Shown: positions 1-7,878 of the stretch, piece after piece
How positions within the stretch are numbered: position 1 is the stretch's first letter
Layout of the letters: each line of letters starts with the position of its first letter
Source of the DNA: Oscillospiraceae bacterium
Lineage (GTDB): Bacteria > Bacillota > Clostridia > UMGS1810
Direction: 5' to 3'
Assembly (NCBI GenBank): GCA_015068825.1
Contig: SVJU01000001.1
Span: forward strand, 62,001 to 126,000
Length of the DNA: 64,000 nt
Notes under the pieces: model-generated
The model's input: the letters and a program-made list of their open reading frames with translations, nothing else
The model's database searches: none
Told to the model about the DNA's origin: nothing
Position numbers and translations under genes: made by a program

Positions 1-1506
1 TTAAACTGTATTATCGGTGGTAAAGAAGTAGACTTTAAATATAAAGACTGTCAAAAAGAAATGGATATGGTAAACAAAGCGTTTATCGAAATTATGATAG
101 ACGGTGATGCTAACGGCAGAGGCTTCCAGTATCCAATTCCAACTTACTCAATCACAAGAGATTTTGACTGGTCTGAAACCGAAAACAACAAGCTTTTATT
201 TGAAATGACATCTAAATACGGTACACCGTATTTTTCAAACTATATCAACAGCGATATGGAACCAAGCGATGTAAGAAGTATGTGCTGCAGATTAAGACTT
301 GACTTAAGAGAATTAAGAAAGAAATCAGGCGGTTTCTTTGGTAGCGGTGAAAGCACAGGTTCTGTTGGTGTTGTAACAATCAATATGCCGCGTATTGCAT
401 ACCTTGCAAAAGACGAACAGGATTTTTATGCACGTCTTGATAAATTAATGGATATTTCAGCTCGTTCTTTAAAAGTTAAAAGAACAGTTATTACAAAGCT
501 TTTAGAAGCAGGACTTTATCCATATACAAAAAGATACCTTGGCAGTTTTGACAACCACTTCTCTACAATTGGTCTTGTAGGTATGAACGAAGTTGGTCTT
601 AATGCTAAATGGTTAGGAAATGATTTAACAAGCGAAAAAACACAGGAATTTACAAAAGAAGTGTTAAATCATATGCGTGAAAGATTATCTGACTATCAGG
701 TTGAATATGGCGATTTGTATAACCTTGAAGCTACACCTGCAGAGTCTACCGCATTCCGTCTTGCAAAACACGATGTTAAAAAATATCCTGATATTAAAAC
801 TGCTGCTAAAACAGAAGAAGAAACACCATATTACACAAACAGCTCACATCTTCCTGTTGGATACACAGAAGATATCTTTACAGCACTTGACATTCAGGAT
901 GAATTGCAGACGCTTTACACATCAGGTACTGTTTTCCACGCATTCCTTGGTGAAAAACTTCCTGACTGGAAGGCTGCTGCAAATCTTGTAAGAAAAATTG
1001 CTCATAACTATCGTTTACCATACTATACTTTGTCTCCAACATATTCAGTATGTAAAACACACGGATACATCGCTGGCGAAAAATTTGTTTGCCCAGAGTG
1101 TGGCGCTCCAACAGAGGTTTATAGCCGTATCACAGGTTACTATCGTCCTGTTCAGAACTGGAACGATGGAAAATCTCAGGAATACAAAGACCGTAAGGTT
1201 TATGATATTGAAAATTCCAAGCTTGGAAGAAAAGATGTAACACCTCTTGTAAAAGAAGACGAAATCGTTTGCGATATTAAAGATGCAGCTTATCTTTTTA
1301 CAACTGCAACTTGCCCGAACTGTAAAATAGCTTGTGCAACACTTGATAAAGAAGGCTTTAAATACGAAAAGCTTTTAGCAGACGAAAATGCCGACCTTGC
1401 AACAAAATTCGGTGTAAAGCAAGCTCCTACACTTGTTGTTGTTAAAGACGGTGAGGTAGAAAAATTCAGTGGTGTTTCTGACATCAAAAAAATGCTAAGA
1501 GTATAA
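1..1506 (+). CDS. nrdD: Anaerobic (class III) ribonucleoside-triphosphate reductase with C-terminal redoxin domain, 5'-truncated
   Basis: The frame is open from base 1, so the gene starts upstream; 501 residues are visible. This glycyl-radical enzyme reduces ribonucleotides to deoxyribonucleotides in anaerobes. Seen, numbering from base 1: a CC pair at residues 95-96 in the MCCRLRLD context of the thiyl-radical cysteine; a zinc site CxxH at 351/354 and CxxC at 364/367; the glycyl-radical loop RITGYYRPVQNWN with Gly 379. The TGYYRPVQNWN form resembles the NrdD subgroup reported to use thioredoxin rather than formate. Unusually, about 75 further residues follow, forming a thioredoxin/glutaredoxin-like domain with CPNC at 438-441 and a cis-Pro-like QAPT. 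trxB follows 13 bp downstream. Family is certain. That the fused domain is the direct reductant is inference. Confidence 0.96.
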   Translation, partial: LNCIIGGKEVDFKYKDCQKEMDMVNKAFIEIMIDGDANGRGFQYPIPTYSITRDFDWSETENNKLLFEMTSKYGTPYFSNYINSDMEPSDVRSMCCRLRLDLRELRKKSGGFFGSGESTGSVGVVTINMPRIAYLAKDEQDFYARLDKLMDISARSLKVKRTVITKLLEAGLYPYTKRYLGSFDNHFSTIGLVGMNEVGLNAKWLGNDLTSEKTQEFTKEVLNHMRERLSDYQVEYGDLYNLEATPAESTAFRLAKHDVKKYPDIKTAAKTEEETPYYTNSSHLPVGYTEDIFTALDIQDELQTLYTSGTVFHAFLGEKLPDWKAAANLVRKIAHNYRLPYYTLSPTYSVCKTHGYIAGEKFVCPECGAPTEVYSRITGYYRPVQNWNDGKSQEYKDRKVYDIENSKLGRKDVTPLVKEDEIVCDIKDAAYLFTTATCPNCKIACATLDKEGFKYEKLLADENADLATKFGVKQAPTLVVVKDGEVEKFSGVSDIKKMLRV

Positions 1507-1519
1507 GGATTATAAAAAT

Positions 1520-2425
1520 ATGTATGACATTATAATTGTGGGTGCAGGGCCGGCAGGATTAACCGCTGCCCTGTACGCTCTAAGAGCAAATAAATCGGTT
1601 CTTGCAATAGAAAAAGCTTCTTTTGGCGGACAGATTACATTTTCGCCAAAGGTAGAAAACATACCCGGGTTTATGCCGCTTTCGGGAAATGAATTTGCCG
1701 AAAAAATGGTTGAACAGGTTTTGGCGCTTGGTGCAGAGTTTGAATGCTGTGAGGTTGAAAAAATAATAGACGGTGATGTTAAAAAAGTTGTTACCGACTG
1801 TGGCGAATTTGAAGCCAGAGCAGTTATTATTGCAACAGGTGCAAAGCACAGAATGCTTGGTATTGAAGATGAAGAAAAATTTGTGGGTGAAGGAATTTCG
1901 TTTTGCGCAGTTTGCGACGGAGCTTTTTATAAAGATAAATGCGTTGCAGTAATCGGTGGTGGAAATTCAGCACTTCAGGAAGCAATACTTCTATCTGACC
2001 TTGCAAAAAAGGTGTATGTTGTTCAGAATCTTGACATTCTTACAGGTGAAAAAAAGCTTAGCGACCAGCTTTATGCAAAGAAAAATGTTGAAATAATTTT
2101 AAATTCGGTTGTAAAAGGCATTATAGCATCAAATGAATTTGAAGGAATAAAAATTTTAAATTCAAAAGATAATACCGAAAGCGAAATTAAAGTAGATGGA
2201 ATGTTTGTTGCAATAGGGCTTGTTCCGCAGAATGAACCGTTTGCCGAAATTGTAAATTTAAATGATTACGGATATGTTGTAGCCGACGAAAACTGCGTAA
2301 CCAATGCAAAAGGAATTTTTGTTGCAGGTGATTGCAGAACCAAGAAAATACGTCAGGTTGCAACCGCTGCATCAGATGGTGCAACAGCCGCCCTTGCAGC
2401 TTGTGATTATATTGATAATTTATAA
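1520..2425 (+). CDS. trxB: Thioredoxin-disulfide reductase
   Basis: This 301-residue FAD enzyme passes electrons from NADPH to thioredoxin-type proteins. Visible are the N-terminal FAD motif GAGPAGLTAALYA, the redox CAVC at residues 129-132 followed by DG, the NADPH-binding GGGNSALQEA, and the C-terminal FAD motif GIFVAGDCR followed by RQVATAASDG. Length matches low-molecular-weight TrxB. It starts 13 bp after nrdD with an AAGGAT ribosome site, so the two are co-transcribed. The likely partner is the redoxin domain fused to NrdD immediately upstream. A strong terminator follows. Confidence 0.96.
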   Translation: MYDIIIVGAGPAGLTAALYALRANKSVLAIEKASFGGQITFSPKVENIPGFMPLSGNEFAEKMVEQVLALGAEFECCEVEKIIDGDVKKVVTDCGEFEARAVIIATGAKHRMLGIEDEEKFVGEGISFCAVCDGAFYKDKCVAVIGGGNSALQEAILLSDLAKKVYVVQNLDILTGEKKLSDQLYAKKNVEIILNSVVKGIIASNEFEGIKILNSKDNTESEIKVDGMFVAIGLVPQNEPFAEIVNLNDYGYVVADENCVTNAKGIFVAGDCRTKKIRQVATAASDGATAALAACDYIDNL

Positions 2426-2432
2426 AAAATTA

Positions 2433-2466
2433 ATCCCCGATATATTTTTATATCGGGGATTTTTTT
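2433..2466 (+). terminator. Intrinsic terminator after trxB
   Basis: A perfect 12-bp stem (2433-2444 with 2449-2460, ATCCCCGATATA and its complement) closes a TTTT loop and runs into a T tract. It ends the nrdD-trxB transcript and overlaps the stop of the converging gene at 2465. Confidence 0.92.
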
Positions 2467-2671
2467 ATTTAATGTTATTAGGGCAATCAAGAATAGTACA
2501 TTTTCTGCATTTTTCTTCGTTTATTTCTTGTATAAAACACATCATATAATCACATTCATCGCAGCAACATTCTATTAAATTTTTATTATCATCAAAATGC
2601 TCACCATTTCCTGAACAGTCTTTTCCCATATTTCCAGGAGTAAGTATAATTCCTGTTACATCAATAAGCAT
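2465..2671 (-). CDS. Small Cys-rich conserved-type protein
   Basis: This 68-residue protein of unknown function has an unmistakable ribosome site (AAGGAG, 8 nt before the ATG). It is cysteine-dense: a CCCDEC cluster, another Cys at YMMC, then CRKC and DCP near the C-terminus, nine Cys in all. The N-terminus IDVTGIILTPGN is hydrophobic but has no clear signal peptide. The Cys pattern suggests metal or Fe-S binding, or a small zinc-binding fold, but no motif settles it. It lies directly downstream of a structured leader that ends in an intrinsic terminator, so its expression is probably controlled by attenuation. Real gene: confident. Function: unknown. Confidence 0.85.
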   Translation of the reverse strand: MLIDVTGIILTPGNMGKDCSGNGEHFDDNKNLIECCCDECDYMMCFIQEINEEKCRKCTILDCPNNIK

Positions 2672-2685
2672 GGTTATTTCTCCTT

Positions 2686-2720
2686 AAAATAAAAAATGCG
2701 TCAGCAACAATGCCGACGCA
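2686..2720 (-). terminator. Leader terminator/attenuator before the Cys-rich gene
   Basis: On the minus strand, a 10-position stem with one mismatch (TGCGTCGGCA / TGCTGACGCA) and a TTGT loop is followed by TTTTTTATTTT. It sits between the structured leader and the AAGGAG site of the gene at 2671, the usual place of a transcriptional expression platform. Confidence 0.85.
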
Positions 2721-2841
2721 CGAAAAACGAAGCTTTGTTACTGTTGCGACACAGTCATACCAAATCAGGATATGATAACAAAAGCTTACGCTTTTACCAA
2801 GTGCAAACCTGATCTGGTTAAACTATTAAACTGTGTCGCAA
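2697..2841 (-). ncRNA. Candidate structured leader RNA (riboswitch-like) of the Cys-rich gene
   Basis: Read on the minus strand from the predicted start near 2840, the RNA opens with an 11-bp closing stem P1 (2831-2841 with 2744-2754, TTGCGACACAG and its exact complement). Inside are a 10-bp stem P2 (2808-2817 with 2760-2769, one G-U), an asymmetric internal loop, and a 6-bp stem P3 with a GTAA loop (2780-2795). About 23 nt later comes a terminator. The 3' strand of P1 (2740-2750) can instead pair with the terminator's 3' half (2700-2711) over 11 bp with one bulge, giving a mutually exclusive antiterminator. P1 formed would mean terminator formed, so this looks like an OFF switch. I do not recognise it as a known riboswitch class. 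Confidence 0.72.
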
Positions 2842-2846
2842 TTAAA

Positions 2847-2875
2847 AGTATATCATACATTGAAAATAAGGTCAA
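2847..2875 (-). promoter_or_regulatory. Sigma-A promoter of the structured leader
   Basis: Minus strand TTGACC (2870-2875), 17-bp spacer, TATACT (2847-2852). The expected start near 2840 coincides with the first base pairs of the closing stem, which supports the leader being a defined RNA. Confidence 0.85.
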
Positions 2876-2885
2876 GATTAAAATA

Positions 2886-3032
2886 AAAAGCCTCCCTTGT
2901 GTAAAGGGAGGTGGGTTTGCGTAGCAAACTCGGAGGGATTGTAATTGAATTAAAAAGAAGATTTTATAAAACAATCCCTCAGGCTCGCTTTCGTTCGCCA
3001 GCTCCCTTATGTACTACGGGAGCCTGATTTAT
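2886..3032. repeat. MITE-like palindromic intergenic repeat
   Basis: Two inverted arms of about 53 bp (2890-2942 and 2971-3024) are imperfect complements. Each is itself a pair of hairpins: CTCCC..GGGAG followed by a second small stem, ending in the shared core GAGGGATTGT. No ORF lies inside. This architecture fits a miniature inverted-repeat element. Its outer end (3000-3032, hairpin plus GGAGCCTGATTTAT) recurs at 47091-47124. Confidence 0.7.
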
Positions 3033-3062
3033 GAAAATTTAATGAAAATATTCTCTTGTTTA

Positions 3063-3091
3063 TTGACTTTTAAATGAATAATAATTATAAT
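3063..3091 (+). promoter_or_regulatory. Sigma-A promoter
   Basis: TTGACT (3063-3068), 17-bp spacer, TATAAT (3086-3091). It drives the gene at 3127. Confidence 0.8.
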
Positions 3092-3126
3092 ATTCGTTAT
3101 AATTTGAAAATTGGAGTTAAGTAAAA

Positions 3127-3546
3127 ATGTTCAGAAATTTTCTTCAAAGATATGCTTATAGAATGAGTGTCTTTATGCAAGGCAGATACGGCGTTGATGA
3201 TTTATACAAGGCAATGTTTGCATTATCAATTGTGTTTATTGTTTTGTCGTACTTTCCGCATTTAAGATTTTTCCACTTTTTGTTTCTTTTGACCATTGTT
3301 TTAATGTATGTAAGATTTTTTTCAAGAAATATTTATAAAAGGCAACAAGAAAATATTGCATATCTTAAACTAAAAAACAAAGTAACATCAAGATTTTATT
3401 TATACAAAAGAATGTGGAATGAACGAAAAATAAAAAAGTATTTTAAATGCAAAAAATGCGGTGCTCACTGGAGTGTGCCAAAAGGTGTTGGTAAGGTTGA
3501 GATAACTTGCAAAAACTGCAAAACAAAAATGATAAGAAAAGCATAA
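3127..3546 (+). CDS. Small membrane protein with C-terminal zinc ribbon
   Basis: The 139-residue protein has two adjacent hydrophobic segments (about residues 29-65), a basic middle, and a C-terminal zinc ribbon made of CKKCG and CKNCK separated by about 17 residues. It probably sits in the membrane with the ribbon in the cytoplasm. It has its own promoter (3063-3091), a GGAG ribosome site and its own terminator, so it is monocistronic. I do not know a function; the ribbon may bind nucleic acid or protein. Confidence 0.85.
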   Translation: MFRNFLQRYAYRMSVFMQGRYGVDDLYKAMFALSIVFIVLSYFPHLRFFHFLFLLTIVLMYVRFFSRNIYKRQQENIAYLKLKNKVTSRFYLYKRMWNERKIKKYFKCKKCGAHWSVPKGVGKVEITCKNCKTKMIRKA

Positions 3547-3571
3547 AAACGGCTCAAATGAGCCGTTTTTT
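3546..3571. terminator. Bidirectional terminator
   Basis: AAAACGGCTC-AAAT-GAGCCGTTTT palindrome with T tracts on both sides, lying between the converging genes at 3546 and 3572. Confidence 0.92.
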
Positions 3572-5434
3572 CTATTCTTCTATTAAAATTTCTCCTGCTT
3601 TAAAGGTTTTGCCAAATACTTCTCTGTCTTTTTCATCAAAGTTAACTGTAACGGTTACCCCGTTTGAAAAAGTGGTTTTTTGAACCATACAATCGTCTGT
3701 TAAATAATCAAAGCTTTCCATTGTTTCAAAACCAACATTTTTGGCATGTGCTACTGTTGTATTATAAGATTTTATAATTTTTTCTTTTAATCTTTCCCAG
3801 TCAGATGCTTTAAAGCTGAATATTGGAGCAAGTCCGTAAAGGGCTAAAAATCTGTCACGCGCATCCATTAAAGAAGGGGCACAGTTTGAAGAATCACCCC
3901 AGTACCAGTAAGATGCAACACATCCGTGATAAATAAGCTCCCATAACGGTACTCTGTATTTTGGATTAAGCATATACTGTGTAAAATATTCGGGAATGTT
4001 TTCGCCTTCATAAATGTGTGTCATTCTTCTTCCTGAATCGTGTGCACGATACGGAGTAGGGCTAAGCATACCTTCGTTGTAATGGATTGATTTGGCAACA
4101 TCTTCGCAGCCTATTTCTGTTCCGCAAATCTGGTTTGCATCGGTTACAACACTAAGCAGCTTATTTTTATAATACCACGATGTTCTGTTTGTCATAGGAT
4201 GGTTTTCGTCATAACATTCCATACCAGAAGTGCCTGTTACATCCATAAATGTGCCTTCAATGCCTGTATCTTTGCCTCTTTTTGGAATAATACCATTTGC
4301 TATTTCAATTGCAGCGGCATCGCAAATTCTGTCCTGCGGATAAAAGTTTCCGTCAATACCTTTTAATTCCCAGGCTTTTCTTAAAGTGCCGTCTTTTTCT
4401 CTTACAACAGCTTCTGGCCAGAACGGAACTCGTGCTTTGCAGCGCTCCTGCCTTGTTTTTGGTATCATATCAAAAAGATGGTCGGGAATAACATCGGTGT
4501 AAACATCGTATATTGTTGTAAGATATCCAAGTTTTTTTACTTCGTCAACAAGCTTTGTGTCAATGTTTTCGTTAAAAATACTCCACAAAACATTGTCCAT
4601 TCCGCTTTTTTTCATATCCTTTGCAATTTCAAGCCTTTTTTTCTTTTGCTCATCTGTCGGGATTGAATACGGTGCTTTGTCAGAATATAAAAGATCCATT
4701 GCATCGTCATTCCAAAGCCATACATCACAACTACCTATAAGCTTTTTAACATTTTCAACCTTTTTTGCTTTTTGGGTTAACGGAACAACATATCCTTTTT
4801 CCTCAGCAATTTTTTTGTATGCTTTGCAAAGTGCGGTAACACCGCCTTTATCACCCCATATGTAGCGGATTTCTCGCGCATAAGCAAACATTCCTTTTTC
4901 TGCTTCCCAAAAAATGTCGCATTTAAAAAGTCCATCTTCCCACTCTAAATTAATTGCACCGTCAGAAGATGTTATAAACGCACAAAGAAGCCAGCTTCCA
5001 TCAGGATTTGAAAATCCCATAAAGCCCATGCTAAGATTTGTTCCGCCTGTCATTTTAAGCATAGGTCTTGGACTTATTCTTATTACATCGTCAGCCATAA
5101 ATGATATACCTTCGTAAAACGGAAGATAAATTCTGTGATTGTTTGTGTGCTTGATAGCAGGTGGATACATAAGGTTATTTTCAAGCTTACCTTCTGAATC
5201 AACGGTAAAAGTCAATTCGTTTTCGCCTGTAAACTGATATTTACATTCAAAAGGTTCTTCTTTTTTATTATCTATTAAAGTAAATGAAATTTTGTTTGAT
5301 GTTTCTTTTGTATCAATGATTTTGTAATCAGCACACATTTTGTGCTGATTAAAAATTACTTTGCCGTTCTCAAGGCAAACAGAACCTTCGTTTTCGTTTA
5401 AGGTTAAGGTACAATTATTATTTTTTAATTCCAT
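3572..5434 (-). CDS. Putative glycoside hydrolase (GH101/GH129-like TIM barrel)
   Basis: 620 residues, no signal peptide, so cytoplasmic. The first 200 residues look like a beta-sandwich; the middle resembles the barrel of alpha-N-acetylgalactosaminidase-type enzymes. The segment GTFMDVTGTSGM offers a candidate nucleophile Asp, and GTEIGCEDVAKS about 45 residues on offers a candidate acid/base Glu, the order seen in GH101. This match is from motif spacing only and is moderate. It is the last gene of a five-gene leftward operon with two aldolases, an SDR and a sugar-acid-type dehydratase, which fits release of a sugar that the rest of the operon degrades. It starts 11 bp after the aldolase gene. 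Substrate unknown. Confidence 0.7.
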   Translation of the reverse strand: MELKNNNCTLTLNENEGSVCLENGKVIFNQHKMCADYKIIDTKETSNKISFTLIDNKKEEPFECKYQFTGENELTFTVDSEGKLENNLMYPPAIKHTNNHRIYLPFYEGISFMADDVIRISPRPMLKMTGGTNLSMGFMGFSNPDGSWLLCAFITSSDGAINLEWEDGLFKCDIFWEAEKGMFAYAREIRYIWGDKGGVTALCKAYKKIAEEKGYVVPLTQKAKKVENVKKLIGSCDVWLWNDDAMDLLYSDKAPYSIPTDEQKKKRLEIAKDMKKSGMDNVLWSIFNENIDTKLVDEVKKLGYLTTIYDVYTDVIPDHLFDMIPKTRQERCKARVPFWPEAVVREKDGTLRKAWELKGIDGNFYPQDRICDAAAIEIANGIIPKRGKDTGIEGTFMDVTGTSGMECYDENHPMTNRTSWYYKNKLLSVVTDANQICGTEIGCEDVAKSIHYNEGMLSPTPYRAHDSGRRMTHIYEGENIPEYFTQYMLNPKYRVPLWELIYHGCVASYWYWGDSSNCAPSLMDARDRFLALYGLAPIFSFKASDWERLKEKIIKSYNTTVAHAKNVGFETMESFDYLTDDCMVQKTTFSNGVTVTVNFDEKDREVFGKTFKAGEILIEE

Positions 5435-5445
5435 AATTAATCCTC

Positions 5446-6093
5446 TTATTTTAAATTAGACACATATTTTTTTGCAAGAAGTGTTATTTCGTCAAATTTT
5501 TCTTCGTCAACAAGCTTTTTGTTTACAATGTTTGTTCCTATACCAAAGCCCGAAATTCCTGCTTTTAAATAGTCTGTCATATTGTTTTCGTCAACACCGC
5601 CCACAGCAAGCATTTTTATGTGGGATAAAGGTGCTTTAACAGCTTTTACATAGCCAATTCCAAAGTTTGATACAGGGAATAACTTTACAAAATCTGCACC
5701 ATAAATATGTGCTGACTGAATTTCAGAAGGAGTAAGTGCACCTGGCATAGATACCAAACCAAGCTCAACTGTTTTTTCTATAACTTCTTTGTTTGTATCA
5801 GGAGAAATTATAAATTTACCGCCTGCATTTTTTGTAAGCTCAACCTGTTTTTTTGTTAAAACTGTGCCTGCACCAATATACATTTTTCCTTCAAATTCTT
5901 TTGAAAGTATTTCTATGTTTTTTGCAGTTTCTTCATCGCTAACAGATCCATTTGCGCTGTAAGTGATTTCAAGAAGACGAATTCCGCCGTCATACATAGC
6001 TTTTGCAAGGGGGATAAGCTTTTTGCTTTCTACACCTCTTACTATAACAACAATTTTTTCTTTTTCTATTGCTTCAATAACTTTTTCACGCAT
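5446..6093 (-). CDS. 2-keto-3-deoxy-6-phosphogluconate (KDPG)/KHG-type aldolase
   Basis: 215 residues. Class I aldolase that splits 2-keto-3-deoxy sugar acids (or phosphates) into pyruvate and an aldehyde. The motifs LEITYS (catalytic Glu), GAGTVLT, and FVKLFP with the Schiff-base Lys are all present, as is AVGGV near the C-terminus. I chose the ATG at 6093 because an AAAAAGGTGG site lies just upstream; the longer frame to 6159 has no ribosome site and a non-family N-terminus. It sits between the SDR and glycosidase genes. No sugar kinase is present in the window, so the substrate may be unphosphorylated. Eda family is sure, substrate is not. Confidence 0.9.
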   Translation of the reverse strand: MREKVIEAIEKEKIVVIVRGVESKKLIPLAKAMYDGGIRLLEITYSANGSVSDEETAKNIEILSKEFEGKMYIGAGTVLTKKQVELTKNAGGKFIISPDTNKEVIEKTVELGLVSMPGALTPSEIQSAHIYGADFVKLFPVSNFGIGYVKAVKAPLSHIKMLAVGGVDENNMTDYLKAGISGFGIGTNIVNKKLVDEEKFDEITLLAKKYVSNLK

Positions 6094-6159
6094 ATATACT
6101 GCCACCTTTTTGATTAATTTTATTACACAAATTTTACACTCTTCGTATATAAAAGTCAA

Positions 6160-6930
6160 TTAAAATCCGTATTTTTCTCTTTTATCCGATACTAACAGTG
6201 CGCCGTTGTCAATAACAAGTGTTGCACCTGTGATTGATTTTGCAGAAGGGGAAGAAAGAAAAATTGCTGCATCTGCAACTTCTTCACATTCTGCCCATTT
6301 CTGAAGTGGAACTTTATAAAAAGAATCTTCTTTTTTGCCAAGACGTTCTGCACCTGTATCTGTCCAGCCGGGAGCTATGGTATTTACTCTTATTTTGTAT
6401 TTTGCAAGCTCAATTGCGGCATGCTCTGCAAATTTTCCTGCTGCTATTTTAACAGGCCCGTACACCGATACATTTGCAAAATGCGCAAATGCGTTGTTTG
6501 ATGTAATCATAATAATAGAGCCTTCAATGTTTTTTTCTACCATAATTTTACTAGCTTCCTGTGTGCAGAAGAATGCACCCTTAAAGTCAACATCACACAT
6601 AGAGTCAAACACTTCTTCTGTTGTTTCCAAAAACGGCATTGTAACAGTTAAACCTGCGTTATTTACCAAAACATCAAGTCTGTCTGATACCTTTTTAAAT
6701 TCATTAAACATATTTACAATGTCGGAATATTTGCTAAGGTCGGCTTTAAGCATAAAGCATTTTTGGCCAAGTTTTTCAATTTCGTCTTTTACTTTTTGTG
6801 CACCTTCTATGCTTCCTCTGTATGAAATTGCAACATCATAGCCGTTTTTTGCAAAGGTAATAGCAAGTGCTTTTCCAATGCCTGTGCCGCCGCCTGTAAT
6901 AAATGCTACCTTGTTTTGATTGTTATTCAT
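6160..6930 (-). CDS. Short-chain dehydrogenase/reductase (SDR)
   Basis: 256-residue classical SDR. Cofactor motif TGGGTGIGKA near the N-terminus, NNAG around residue 90, catalytic Ser in MITSNN and YxxxK as YGPVK. The residues favour a sugar or polyol dehydrogenase, a common first or lactone-forming step in non-phosphorylative sugar-acid pathways; that role is inferred from neighbours (dehydratase and two aldolases in the same operon). It starts 26 bp after the upstream aldolase gene with a GGAG-type site. Confidence 0.88.
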   Translation of the reverse strand: MNNNQNKVAFITGGGTGIGKALAITFAKNGYDVAISYRGSIEGAQKVKDEIEKLGQKCFMLKADLSKYSDIVNMFNEFKKVSDRLDVLVNNAGLTVTMPFLETTEEVFDSMCDVDFKGAFFCTQEASKIMVEKNIEGSIIMITSNNAFAHFANVSVYGPVKIAAGKFAEHAAIELAKYKIRVNTIAPGWTDTGAERLGKKEDSFYKVPLQKWAECEEVADAAIFLSSPSAKSITGATLVIDNGALLVSDKREKYGF

Positions 6931-6956
6931 ATTTACATCTCCAATTAATCAAAGAA

Positions 6957-7865
6957 TTACCAGTTATATTTTTTAGCCATTTTGTCATAAAATTCGTCAA
7001 ATAGCTTTTCAAAATAATCATCTGTTGCAAAAGACGGTTTTCTGCAATAGTCGCTTTCGATAATTCCTCTGCGTTTTAAAATTTTCTTTTCAAAATAAAT
7101 AATCTGTTCAACATTTTGTCTTATGTGATTCAGCATAGGAAGAAGCTCATCGTGTGCTTTTATAGCGTCGTCTCTGTTTCCTGATACGTAATTATTGAAT
7201 ATATCAAGATATACATCAAACATTGAACAACCTGGCATTGCACCAATTGCACCTCTGTCCATACATTCAATAAGCTGAAAGCCTGCGTTGCCAACAAAAA
7301 TCTTCATTTTGCCTCCAGTAAGTGTCATAAGATTTGTAACATAAGGACCTGCAGGTTTACATTCAATTTTATAGTAAATCATATTTGGACATTCTTTTTC
7401 AAGCTTTACAAATGTTTCGGGTGGAATTGCAACGCCTGTCTGCTCGGGAGCATACTGTGCCATAACAGGAATTTTAACTGCATCTGCAATAGCTTTCATA
7501 TGGTCGTAAAGCCATTTTGCACCTGGTTTTAAAAAGAATGGCGGAAGTATCATAAGACAGTCTGCACCCATCTTTTCAAAATATTTTGCTCTTTTAACTG
7601 CAACTTCTGTTGAGTGGTCGGTAACCGAAATAATAAGCTTTCCTTTTGCTTCTTTTGTTGCGTTAACGCAAACCTCAACCATTTTTTCTCTTTCTGTATC
7701 GGTAAGCTTATAGTATTCACCAGCAATTCCAAATAGTGTAGTTGCATGGCAACCGCCTTTGATAAGTGCTTTTACAAGATTATCAAGACTTTTATAATCA
7801 ACCTCGCCGTCTTTTGTAAAAGGTGCGGCAATAATAGGGCAAATTCCTTTAATTTCTGTTAACAT
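6957..7865 (-). CDS. Dihydrodipicolinate synthase/N-acetylneuraminate lyase family aldolase
   Basis: 302-residue class I aldolase of the DHDPS/NAL superfamily. The N-terminal ICPIIAAPFTKDGEVDY motif, the Tyr in MAQYAPEQTG and the Schiff-base Lys in IYYKIECKP are visible. Its place inside a sugar-acid operon, beside an IlvD/Edd dehydratase, makes a 2-keto-3-deoxy-sugar-acid aldolase or dehydratase more likely than lysine biosynthesis. A second, unrelated aldolase (5446-6093) lies in the same operon. The start has an AAGGAGGATAAA site. Exact substrate unknown. Confidence 0.9.
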   Translation of the reverse strand: MLTEIKGICPIIAAPFTKDGEVDYKSLDNLVKALIKGGCHATTLFGIAGEYYKLTDTEREKMVEVCVNATKEAKGKLIISVTDHSTEVAVKRAKYFEKMGADCLMILPPFFLKPGAKWLYDHMKAIADAVKIPVMAQYAPEQTGVAIPPETFVKLEKECPNMIYYKIECKPAGPYVTNLMTLTGGKMKIFVGNAGFQLIECMDRGAIGAMPGCSMFDVYLDIFNNYVSGNRDDAIKAHDELLPMLNHIRQNVEQIIYFEKKILKRRGIIESDYCRKPSFATDDYFEKLFDEFYDKMAKKYNW

Positions 7866-7878
7866 ATTTTTATCCTCC

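Noticed and set aside
677-991. 104-residue frame inside nrdD
   Set aside because: Shadow of a real gene in another frame; no ribosome site and no family features.
2697-2841. Signal recognition particle RNA or 6S RNA in place of a riboswitch
   Set aside because: Part of the sequence (GTTTAACCAGATCAGG) resembles the 4.5S motif, but the invariant GGAAGGAAGCAGC part is missing. The 6S bubble layout and length do not fit, and the terminator is followed at once by a ribosome site and gene.
6957-7865. dapA (lysine biosynthesis), to pair with the dapF domain
   Set aside because: It lies in an AraC-controlled sugar-acid operon with a dehydratase, and no other lysine gene is adjacent; the superfamily includes many sugar-acid aldolases.
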